A stretch of 64,000 bases of DNA, from NCBI GenBank assembly GCA_910577225.1, contig CAJTMV010000002.1, positions 1-64,000 of the forward strand, in the 5' to 3' direction. Numbering within the stretch: the stretch's first letter is position 1; the number at the start of each line of letters is the position of its first letter. The stretch comes from an uncultured Eubacterium sp. (GTDB lineage Bacteria > Bacillota > Clostridia > Lachnospirales > Lachnospiraceae). The position numbers were made by a program, and so were the translations under genes. Positions 42,527 to 49,879 of this stretch are shown here, in pieces. A model generated the notes under the pieces. That model searched no databases. It was not told the DNA's origin and worked only from the letters and a program-made list of their open reading frames with translations.

Positions 42527-44356
42527 CTATTCGTCTGTTTTCAGCCGGAACCTGCCCGCTTCTTCGTTCTGACGATGACTCAGCGCCACCAGTCCCTGCG
42601 TATCTTCCGTACATTCGCTGATCGTCTGAGACAAAAGCGTCATGCTGGCGCTTGTCTCTTCTGTAGACGCTGCGTTTTCTTCCACAACGCTGGCCAGATT
42701 GGTAATCGAATCTGTCACAATCTTCTTCAGCGAATTTAAAATCTCCGTCTGCTTGCCGATTTCTTTGGTGACTTCTTCTACCTGTGTTACTTCTGTATTT
42801 AAATGTCCAAATGCTTCTCTCGTTTCATTCAGACAAGCCTGCTGTTTTTGTACGTTTGTCGTAACTTCCTGCATCTTGCTGACGGATACTTCCACATTGC
42901 CAATCAGTTCCTTGACAATCTCCTCGATCTCCTGCGCGTTACCAGAAGATTCTTCGGAAAGATTTCGTATCTCCTCCGCTACAACCGCAAACCCTCTGCC
43001 GGCTTCTCCCGCTCTGGCTGCCTCTATACTGGCATTTAACGACAGCAGATTCGTCTGGGCCGCCAGACCTTTGATAATTTCTACCGCTTTATTAATATTG
43101 GCAGCCGAATCGTTATTTTTATTCGTCTGTTCTGACACAATCGTAATCGTATCGATCGTCAGCTTCGTAATCCGGTCCAGCTCGCTGATACTGTCAGAAG
43201 CAATAGCCGTATGTCCGGCCATCGCTGATACTGTTTCTTCCAGTCGATTCACGCCGCTTTTTTCTACCTCGATAACGCGTCCGAGTTCTTTGATCTTATC
43301 ATTTACCGTCTCCGTCTCATTTGCCTGACTCGTTGCTCCCTGCGCCAGATCGTCGATCGCCTGGTTTGTATTCTGAATACTTTCTGAGATATGTCCGAAT
43401 TTTTCACTAAATCTTTCGCTGCTCTCATTCAGCGCTTCTCCGGTATGTATCACGCTGCCCAGCATACCTGCCAGCGACTGGCGTACGTTCTCCAGCGAAC
43501 GCGCCATTTCACCGATCTCGTTGGCACGATCTAACAATGCCGGACTAACGGTAAAGCTCAGATCGCCCATCGCCGCCTGACGAAGATTCGTCTCTACCAG
43601 CTTAATACCTTTTGTAATCCGGATGCCTCCCAGCGATGCGATAACCAGAGCCGCAGCCAGCATAACGACAGCCGATACGCCGTATATCATAAGCATTTTG
43701 GAAAACTGCTCCTGAATCCGGTCTTTCATGCCGTCGATCATCGCGTTCATATCGTCGACATAATTGCCTGTGGCAACCGCCCATCCCCATGGTTCAAACA
43801 TCTCGGCATAAGCGATCTTTGGCGCAACTGTTTTCCCGTCGGACTTTGTAAAATAAAATTCCAGATATTCGCCTCCGGACTGCGCTGCAGACACCACGCT
43901 CTGCGTCACTTTTACACCGTTTTGGTCCGTCAGGTCCCGTCTGTCCGTTCCTTCCTGATCGGTCAGAATCGGGTGCATCACCAGCGTATAATCTTCTCCG
44001 TCTATCCAGATATATCCGGATGCGTCGTCCCGATACCTCATGGCACGCACTGCGTCCGCAGCCAGCTTCTGCGCCTCCTGCTCAGACATCTCCCCGCTCT
44101 GACTCCTGTCATAATAACTTTGTACAACAGACATCGCTCCCTGCACCTGCGACTTAATCTCCATCTGATACCCGTCTGTCATCGTCTGTTCATACAAATC
44201 ATCCGTTTCATTCATCGATTCTCTGAGATAATGAATCCCCAGCAGCGCCAGTCCGATCGTAGGTATCGATACCATAACGAATATAATGGAAATTAACATA
44301 GCTGTCAGACTTCGAAAGCCTTTTCTTCCCCGTGCTCTTTCAACTCCTTTGTTCAT
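42527..44356 (-). CDS. Methyl-accepting chemotaxis protein with single Cache domain
   Basis: 609 residues. TM1 (about 18-42), sCache_2 sensor (about 60-205: MRYRDDASGYIWIDGEDYTLVMHPIL.., AYAEMFEPWGWAVATGNYVDD), TM2 (about 222-247), HAMP (about 248-300), MCP signalling domain with tip IIKGLAAQTNLLSLNASIEAARAGEAGRGFAVVAEEIRNLS. Same-strand and closely spaced to both STM401x neighbours, so it appears to be a member of that operon. sCache_2 domains commonly bind small organic acids; the ligand here is unknown. Confidence 0.92.
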   Translation of the reverse strand: MNKGVERARGRKGFRSLTAMLISIIFVMVSIPTIGLALLGIHYLRESMNETDDLYEQTMTDGYQMEIKSQVQGAMSVVQSYYDRSQSGEMSEQEAQKLAADAVRAMRYRDDASGYIWIDGEDYTLVMHPILTDQEGTDRRDLTDQNGVKVTQSVVSAAQSGGEYLEFYFTKSDGKTVAPKIAYAEMFEPWGWAVATGNYVDDMNAMIDGMKDRIQEQFSKMLMIYGVSAVVMLAAALVIASLGGIRITKGIKLVETNLRQAAMGDLSFTVSPALLDRANEIGEMARSLENVRQSLAGMLGSVIHTGEALNESSERFSEKFGHISESIQNTNQAIDDLAQGATSQANETETVNDKIKELGRVIEVEKSGVNRLEETVSAMAGHTAIASDSISELDRITKLTIDTITIVSEQTNKNNDSAANINKAVEIIKGLAAQTNLLSLNASIEAARAGEAGRGFAVVAEEIRNLSEESSGNAQEIEEIVKELIGNVEVSVSKMQEVTTNVQKQQACLNETREAFGHLNTEVTQVEEVTKEIGKQTEILNSLKKIVTDSITNLASVVEENAASTEETSASMTLLSQTISECTEDTQGLVALSHRQNEEAGRFRLKTDE

Positions 44357-44518
44357 CGTAATAACCCCACCTTCTAATTTTTTATACTATCAATAGTTTC
44401 ATTATACACGATTTCAAAGCAAAGTCAACAAACAAGCAAAAGAATCTGGTAAAAAAGCACAATTTTGATCATTTTTCTATTATTTAATTATGCACTTTCA
44501 CTTATAATTTCATTTCTT

Positions 44519-45361
44519 TTAAAGGAAAAAGTGTTTATAGGGAACGATATCAACCATCGGATGATGAATCCCGTGAAACTGGCACCCATCCTCTCCATAG
44601 CAGGTTCCATGATCTGAACAGCAGATGACAAACGTGTCTCCCCGCAGCTTTTTCCACCCATCGAACAGGCGCCCCAGATGACGGTCTGCATACCGCAGTG
44701 CCGCCGCGTGGCTGTCCAGACTGTCATGCCGCGCGCCGTCCACATAAAAATAATTGGGATAATGAATGGCGTCCACATTCACATACATAAAAATTTTTTT
44801 CGGATTGTCACGCTCTGCTTCTATTTTTTTCAAAATAAAATCCACCTGATTTTTCGTACTCTCTTTTACCGGACATCCAAACGACGGATTCCAGTAGCTT
44901 TTCTGAAAATAACCTGGAAACACTTTGCCGATATCGGTACGATTGTCAAAAAAAGACACGCCGCCGATACACCATGTATCATATCCGTCTCTTTCAAGAC
45001 CTTCCATAATCGTGCTTCCGGAAAACGCATATGCGCCCTGCGGCACTTTACGGCGCAGACCGATCGCTTTCGGATAAAACAGCAGCTCTCTGTCCGCCTG
45101 ATTTTTCAGATCGTACCGGCATGGCAAAAATCCCGCAAACATCGCATGATGAGATGGATATGTAAAGTTTCCCGGCGCCTGACATTTTTCCCAGCTGCCG
45201 TAACGGTTCAAAACAGGCGTCGTTCCCGCCGCCTCCTCCTGACAGGCTGCGTCATAACGCAGCGTATCCAGACAGATAAACAAAATATCCATGGCGCCAG
45301 CCACTTTTGTCATGTCGACGGGCTGTTTTTTATTTAAGATTTCATTTTCCGGTTGGTTCAT
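44519..45361 (-). CDS. STM4013-type hydrolase, alkaline phosphatase/sulfatase superfamily
   Basis: 280 residues from the ATG behind GGGAG. MDILFICLDTLRYDAA carries the metal Asp residues (about 32, 37), GNFTYPSHHAMFAG the Thr/Ser nucleophile (about 67-70), and CSDHGTCYGEDGCQFHGIHHP the remaining metal ligands. Size and the end VPYKHFF fit the compact STM4013/SEN3800 hydrolases. Presumably cleaves a phosphate or sulfate ester in the STM401x pathway. First gene of that operon, right behind the hsp20 terminator. Confidence 0.85.
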   Translation of the reverse strand: MNQPENEILNKKQPVDMTKVAGAMDILFICLDTLRYDAACQEEAAGTTPVLNRYGSWEKCQAPGNFTYPSHHAMFAGFLPCRYDLKNQADRELLFYPKAIGLRRKVPQGAYAFSGSTIMEGLERDGYDTWCIGGVSFFDNRTDIGKVFPGYFQKSYWNPSFGCPVKESTKNQVDFILKKIEAERDNPKKIFMYVNVDAIHYPNYFYVDGARHDSLDSHAAALRYADRHLGRLFDGWKKLRGDTFVICCSDHGTCYGEDGCQFHGIHHPMVDIVPYKHFFL

Positions 45362-45380
45362 GCTTTTATTCTCCCAAAAA

Positions 45381-45415
45381 GCCTCGCAAACCTGATATTT
45401 CCCTGTTTGCGAGGC
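45381..45415 (-). terminator. Terminator between hsp20 and the STM4013-type gene
   Basis: Perfect 11-bp arms GCCTCGCAAAC (45381-45391) and GTTTGCGAGGC (45405-45415), with TTTTT next on the minus strand. The ribosome binding site of the STM4013-type gene starts within a few bases of the T-run. Confidence 0.85.
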
Positions 45416-45465
45416 CTTTTCTTTCATGATCTGTCAGTCTTTATCATCGCTTGCCAAAACTGTGA

Positions 45466-45909
45466 TTATCCTTCGATTGCAATATATTTGCTTTCTTCCA
45501 CTTCTGGCTTTACTTCCTTCTTCGGAACAGATACTTTCAAAATGCCGTCTTCAAATCTTGCTTTAATATCCTCCTGCGTCACTGCTTCTCCCACATAAAA
45601 GCTCCTGCTGCATGAACCGTAATATCTCTCCCGGCGGATATATTGTCCTTCTTTATCTTTTTCACTGTTATCCCTGTTCGTCGACGCGCTGATGGTCAGA
45701 TAGCCTTCTTTTAGTTCTGCCTGCACATCCGATTTCTTATACCCCGGAAGATCGATATCCAGTTCGAAGCCGTTTGCCGTCTCTTTGATATCTGTACGCA
45801 TCACATTGCTTGTCGGCGTATGATATCTCGCCAGCGATTTGGATGGGCGGGTGAAATCATTAAAAAACTCATCAAATAAATTTTCTCCAAAAATACCAGG
45901 CATTAACAT
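45466..45909 (-). CDS. hsp20: Hsp20/alpha-crystallin small heat-shock protein
   Basis: 147 residues. ATP-independent holdase. Alpha-crystallin domain (about 35-135): TDIKETANGFELDIDLPGYKKSDVQAELKEGYLTISA.., with the conserved FEDGILKVSVPKKE. Short N-terminal arm MPGIFGENLFDEFFNDF. Start behind GGAGGAATGACCT. Controlled by HrcA through the CIRCE upstream. Confidence 0.95.
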   Translation of the reverse strand: MLMPGIFGENLFDEFFNDFTRPSKSLARYHTPTSNVMRTDIKETANGFELDIDLPGYKKSDVQAELKEGYLTISASTNRDNSEKDKEGQYIRRERYYGSCSRSFYVGEAVTQEDIKARFEDGILKVSVPKKEVKPEVEESKYIAIEG

Positions 45910-45973
45910 AGGTCATTCCTCCATTTCTTATTTTAGCCGGCGTCTTTGCCGGTTGTTGTTTTGTTTTGCTTAC

Positions 45974-46021
45974 AAGTATGTTATAACACTTTTATTAGCA
46001 CTCGTCAAGCTCGAGTGCTAA
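45974..46021 (-). promoter_or_regulatory. CIRCE operator and promoter of hsp20
   Basis: TTAGCACTC (45995-46003), nine-base spacer, GAGTGCTAA (46013-46021): a perfect CIRCE, the HrcA binding site. On the minus strand TTGACG in the spacer and TATAAC 17 bases further form the promoter, so HrcA would block RNA polymerase. Confidence 0.95.
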
Positions 46022-46353
46022 TAATTTTTGTGAATTTTTTGTGAAGTCTGAAAATTATTATTTTTACCTGTCTCTGCAGCTTATACCCGCATCCTAACCA
46101 GAATCAGACTGACAGCTTCTTTCCCTGTCTATCCTGCCCGTTTATTGCACAATTATTCAGACAGATTCTCCCGACGTCTGCTTCTGGTCATTGCAACAAT
46201 GCAAACCTGATGCCAGGCAATACGTATTGTCGGAAAAACACGCCAGATGAAAGAAATTTATAAAAAGACAGCTATCATACAAATCAAACATTTACACATT
46301 GTATAAATTCATGGTATGGTAGGATAAGATACATCTGCAAGGAGAAAATCATT
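46022..46353. other. Intergenic region, promoter only
   Basis: About 330 bases between divergent hsp20 and an HTH gene. TTTACA and TATGGT (18-bp spacer, near 46291-46320) may be the promoter of the HTH gene. Nothing else is evident. Confidence 0.35.
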
Positions 46354-46740
46354 ATGAATGATACGATTGCCGCTATCTTAAAACAACTTCGAAACGAATC
46401 GCATATATCGGTAAAACAGGCTGTCACGCTGTTAAAAAGCTACGATATCGACATTGCTTCAAAAACCATTTATGGATATGAAAGCGGTCTTAGTATGCCA
46501 AATGCCGACGTATTTTTAGCGTTGTGCCAGATATATCGTTCGGGCAGCAAAGGCAATGCCCAAAATACCGCAGCAGAAGCCGGGCTGGAACATCCCGAAA
46601 AAAATACGACGGATACGGATACCATCGAGGACGCGATTTCTTTTCTCAACGATTATCAGATGCTGGACGCTTTTGGAAAGGACATTGTGCAAAAGATCCT
46701 GCAGCATGAAAAAGAACGCATGCGGCAGATGCATCCGTAA
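46354..46740 (+). CDS. HTH-domain protein, XRE-like
   Basis: 128 residues. The first 65 form a helix-turn-helix (IAAILKQLRNESHISVKQAVTLLKSYDIDIASKTIYGYESGLSMPNADVFLALCQIY). The rest has a polar linker (NTTDTDTIED) and a helix (MLDAFGKDIVQKILQHEKERM). Probably a DNA-binding regulator; targets unknown. Start behind AAGGAGAAAATCATT. Confidence 0.8.
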   Translation: MNDTIAAILKQLRNESHISVKQAVTLLKSYDIDIASKTIYGYESGLSMPNADVFLALCQIYRSGSKGNAQNTAAEAGLEHPEKNTTDTDTIEDAISFLNDYQMLDAFGKDIVQKILQHEKERMRQMHP

Positions 46741-46774
46741 GTATCTGCCGTGCGTCCCGTCGTTTTTTCCTGCT

Positions 46775-47500
46775 TTAATCCCACCAGAAATACCAGACAT
46801 CTGACTGCGCAAGACCCGCTGCCAGCTCGGAGATTGTGTATGTACGTGTTCCCTGATCGACACGGTCGTTGCAAAACGCATAGTGCTCTTTGGCCGCTTC
46901 TATCGGATCCATGCCGTTTAGTCCTTTGGGCGCATAAAATTCCATTACATCGTGGGTAAAGACGGCTGGTACTGCCTCGTACTTTTCATACCAGTATTTA
47001 CAGACCGACATCATCTCCTCCGGCCCCGGACATTCGTTCCAGCCTCCCATCGGAAGGTACGCAATGATCTCCCATGGATGTCTGACCGGAATCTTAAAAA
47101 GAATCGTATCCGCTTCCAGCGTCCTGTCCCGAAACGAACAATAACCGGTAAACTCATGTAAAATATCGCCTTCGGTTTCTGTGCCGATAAAACCTTCCTC
47201 CTCTCCCTCTTCCACATATTCTGTATGCGATTCGTACCATTCTTCCAGCAGTTTTTTACCATTATCCTGACAGCTGTCTATGATCTTTTGTCTGTCGTCT
47301 GTATCCGCTCCTGTTTCCATCAGCCATTCGACCGCATATTCGTCCAGACAAAGGAGCGCCGGATAAAACCCTCCGGTCGTCTTCGCTTCTTCAAAAGCTG
47401 CATGCCAGGCCTCTTCAGCCAGTTTTGGATTCGAACCTTTTTCAAATACCCGGTAACTGCATCCAAAACGATCCGCTATTTTTTTTGTAATCTCTTCCAT
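46775..47500 (-). CDS. DUF4253 domain protein
   Basis: 241 residues from the ATG behind GGAGGAAACGAAG. Matches the DUF4253 pattern of soluble proteins with KIPVRHPWEIIAYLPMGGWNECP and a mid-region YWYEKYEAVPAVFTHDVMEFYAP, then many aromatic residues at the end (VWYFWWD). Function not known; often found near immunity or toxin-related loci in Bacillota, but nothing here proves that. Confidence 0.8.
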   Translation of the reverse strand: MEEITKKIADRFGCSYRVFEKGSNPKLAEEAWHAAFEEAKTTGGFYPALLCLDEYAVEWLMETGADTDDRQKIIDSCQDNGKKLLEEWYESHTEYVEEGEEEGFIGTETEGDILHEFTGYCSFRDRTLEADTILFKIPVRHPWEIIAYLPMGGWNECPGPEEMMSVCKYWYEKYEAVPAVFTHDVMEFYAPKGLNGMDPIEAAKEHYAFCNDRVDQGTRTYTISELAAGLAQSDVWYFWWD

Positions 47501-47642
47501 CTTCGTTTCCTCCATTATGTAGCTGACAATTCCATAGGATTGCCGCCGTTTTTTCCAAAAGCCGCATAAGCGCCTGTCACAATCGCCTTTGCATCCGCTC
47601 CGTGTTCAATGTTTTTGCGACCAGGTATCTCTGACTTCCTGG

Positions 47643-48458
47643 TCAGCAGATCTGCATCCCGCTGTGTATCTGGATCAGACGTTCTCCCAGATAAGGCTTC
47701 ATCAGGGCAAATGCCGGACTTCCGGTGCAGTGTCCGGTATAAAAGACCGTATCTGCCAGCTCTTTTGTACAAAGCTGTCTGGCCGTCTCGCAGATGATCT
47801 GCTGTTCCTCGGGTTCGTATGCTCCCTTTTTCATCATATGGAAACCGCTGATTACCATTTTCGGCGGCTTTTCATAATACTCCCGATACCTGCTTAAGAC
47901 GTTTAAAATCCCATTATGCGCACAGCCGGAAATCAGCGTATGCTCTCCCCCCTGTGTAATTACGAGACACTGTTCGTGTTCGAACTGATCCTGCATCTGT
48001 TTGCCATCGACTTGTTTTGACAATTCAAGATTGCTTTTGGCAAAATATTTTCTGCCTGTAATATTGCCGAATAAAAACAGCTCGTCGTCGATGCGTTTCC
48101 CGCCGTCCAGCATCCGCACACTGTCGTACGCGGCAATGCTTCGATCGATGCCTATATAACGGTCTTTGTGATAATATGCCCCGCAGGCCGTCCGCTGCAT
48201 ATAAATCTCTGCGTCCGGATTACACGCATGAAAATCCATGATTCCTCCCGCATGATCGTAATGCCCGTGACTGAGAATGACCGTATCGACAGCTGTCAGA
48301 TCGATTCCCAGCTCTTTTGCATTTTGCATAAACGCGCCGGACGCGCCCGTATCGACCAGCAGGCGGTGTCTGTCCGTTTCCACATAGACGGATAACCCAT
48401 GCTCATATGCGCAGGATGGGTTCCCGCACGTATCTTCCATCAATATTACAATCTTCAT
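47643..48458 (-). CDS. Metallo-beta-lactamase fold hydrolase
   Basis: 271 residues. Metal motif VILSHGHYDHAGG (HxHxDH), further His in ISGCAHNGI and ISGFHMM. Overall like the 7,8-dihydropterin-6-methyl-4-(ribofuranosyl)aminobenzene-phosphate synthase subgroup of MBL proteins (KIVILMEDTCGNPSCAYEHGLSVYVE). Substrate not known. Between its stop and 47500 about 140 bases carry no clear gene. Confidence 0.85.
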   Translation of the reverse strand: MKIVILMEDTCGNPSCAYEHGLSVYVETDRHRLLVDTGASGAFMQNAKELGIDLTAVDTVILSHGHYDHAGGIMDFHACNPDAEIYMQRTACGAYYHKDRYIGIDRSIAAYDSVRMLDGGKRIDDELFLFGNITGRKYFAKSNLELSKQVDGKQMQDQFEHEQCLVITQGGEHTLISGCAHNGILNVLSRYREYYEKPPKMVISGFHMMKKGAYEPEEQQIICETARQLCTKELADTVFYTGHCTGSPAFALMKPYLGERLIQIHSGMQIC

Positions 48459-48501
48459 TTTATTTATCCTTTCCTGATCGAAGATCAGACCAGCCGCCGT
48501 A

Positions 48502-48710
48502 TCACAGCAATTGTTCTACTTTGCAAAAATGTTCTTTTGTTTTTTTGTGATAACTAATCCCTGCCGCCGGAATCCTGCCGGTATATTTCTGCGCTTCTCC
48601 CAGTTTGCCTCTGAATCGAAGCGCATATCCTTTTTTCGTTCTCTCAAAAAATCCAGAAATTCTTTTCTGTCTTCCATCGTTACGAATGGTTTTCCAAAGA
48701 TCGCATCCAC
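48502..48710 (-). pseudogene. Possible small frameshifted gene
   Basis: Two overlapping frames each look half protein-like. One, from a GTG at 48710, reads MDAIFGKPFVTMEDRKEF then LDFLRERKK; the other, ending at 48502, reads GYALRFRGKLGEAQ, then KYTGRIPAAGISYHKKTKEH. They join at AAAAAAGG by a one-base shift into about 70 residues. Neither frame alone is convincing. Confidence 0.35.
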
Positions 48711-48728
48711 CCCTTCTCAAAAAACCGC

Positions 48729-49364
48729 TCAGATCTGCGGTATTCCGTCTTTTTGCGTCAGCGCCTCCTTCGCAAGCTGGTCAGCCTCTTCGTTGTACGT
48801 ATCGCCTGTATGCGCCGCTATCTTTGTAAATGAAATACGAATCTGTTCCCCGCACCGGTTCATATAGGCAGCGTACTGTTTTGTCAGATCGTTTTTGGCC
48901 TGCCAGCCGTGTGTCGCCCACTGCTCGATACCGGCGTAATCATAGCAGATCTCTATCGCCTCATATCCATGTTTCATCGCCCATTTTACCGCAAACATCG
49001 CCCCCAGCATTTCTCCTGTGACATTGCGCAGCTCTAACGATTTCGGATCGTTGCCGCTGCCCGATTCGCGGACTACCTCTCCGTCTGGCAGCAGCAGGAC
49101 GCAGCCAAACGAATACCGTTTGATTTTCTTATCAAAGCTGCCGTCCACATATGCCTGCAGACATTTCTCTGCCGCCACCGTATCGGCCTGCGCCCGGGAC
49201 GTTTGCGCTGCGCCGCTTAGATATTGTTCGGCTTCCTGTCTGGTTGCGAAACTTTTATATACCGCGCCGGCAACCCCGTGTACCATGCGCCGGCATTCGT
49301 CCCAGGTTTCAAAAATTCCGGTCTGCGCGCCTTTTTTTACTGCATAATATTTCTTTTTTGGCAT
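48729..49364 (-). CDS. rnhA: Ribonuclease HI with N-terminal viroplasmin domain
   Basis: 211 residues from the ATG behind GGGAGAGTATAAA. Residues 1-50: caulimovirus viroplasmin/hybrid-binding domain (KKYYAVKKGAQTGIFETWDECRRMVHGVAGAVYKSF). RNase H domain from about 70: QAYVDGSFDK (Asp), ELRNVTGEMLGA (Glu), IEICYDYAGIEQWA (Asp) and DTYNEEADQLAKEA (Asp). Degrades RNA in RNA-DNA hybrids. Confidence 0.92.
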   Translation of the reverse strand: MPKKKYYAVKKGAQTGIFETWDECRRMVHGVAGAVYKSFATRQEAEQYLSGAAQTSRAQADTVAAEKCLQAYVDGSFDKKIKRYSFGCVLLLPDGEVVRESGSGNDPKSLELRNVTGEMLGAMFAVKWAMKHGYEAIEICYDYAGIEQWATHGWQAKNDLTKQYAAYMNRCGEQIRISFTKIAAHTGDTYNEEADQLAKEALTQKDGIPQI

Positions 49365-49401
49365 TTTATACTCTCCCTGTCCGCTGTTCCGTCTGCCTGC
49401 G

Positions 49402-49866
49402 CTATAAATTACGCACTTTAAAATCGCGTTCGGCTTCTCTTCTTGCGTCTTTTTTCGCAATATCCTGGCGCTTGTCGTACAACTTCTTTCCTTTGGCAAG
49501 CGAGATCTGCACTTTTACCAGACTGCCCTTAAGATACACCTGTACCGGAACGATCGTATATCCTTTTTCTTTGATCCGTCCCTGCAGTTTTAATATTTCT
49601 CTCTTATGCAGCAGCAGTTTTTTCGGACGCAGCGGATCTGTGTTAAAAATATTTCCTTTTTCATACGGGCTGATATGCATGCCGTATAGAATGACTTCCC
49701 CGTTTTCGATATGCACAAACGCTTCTTTAATGCTGCATTTGCCCATACGCAGCGACTTTACCTCCGTGCCGTGCAGACAAATGCCGCATTCGTAATTTTC
49801 TTCCAGAAAATAATCGTGCCTGGCTTTTTTATTATTTGCAATCAGCTTAAAATTTTCCCTGACCAT
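49402..49866 (-). CDS. smpB: SsrA-binding protein SmpB
   Basis: 154 residues. Partner of tmRNA in trans-translation. Motifs: NKKARHDYFLEENYECGICLHGTEVKSLR, YEKGN, LLLHKREI, and a basic C-terminal tail KKLYDKRQDIAKKDARREAERD. Follows rnr by 13 bases. The ssrA RNA gene is not in this window. Confidence 0.97.
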   Translation of the reverse strand: MVRENFKLIANNKKARHDYFLEENYECGICLHGTEVKSLRMGKCSIKEAFVHIENGEVILYGMHISPYEKGNIFNTDPLRPKKLLLHKREILKLQGRIKEKGYTIVPVQVYLKGSLVKVQISLAKGKKLYDKRQDIAKKDARREAERDFKVRNL

Positions 49867-49879
49867 GTCTGTCTCCTTC

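Noticed and set aside
47515..47772. Minus-strand frame ending in GADAKAIVTGAYAAFGKNGG, between MBL and DUF4253 genes
   Set aside because: The first half is out of frame within the MBL gene; the end is slightly protein-like but too short and without a start signal.
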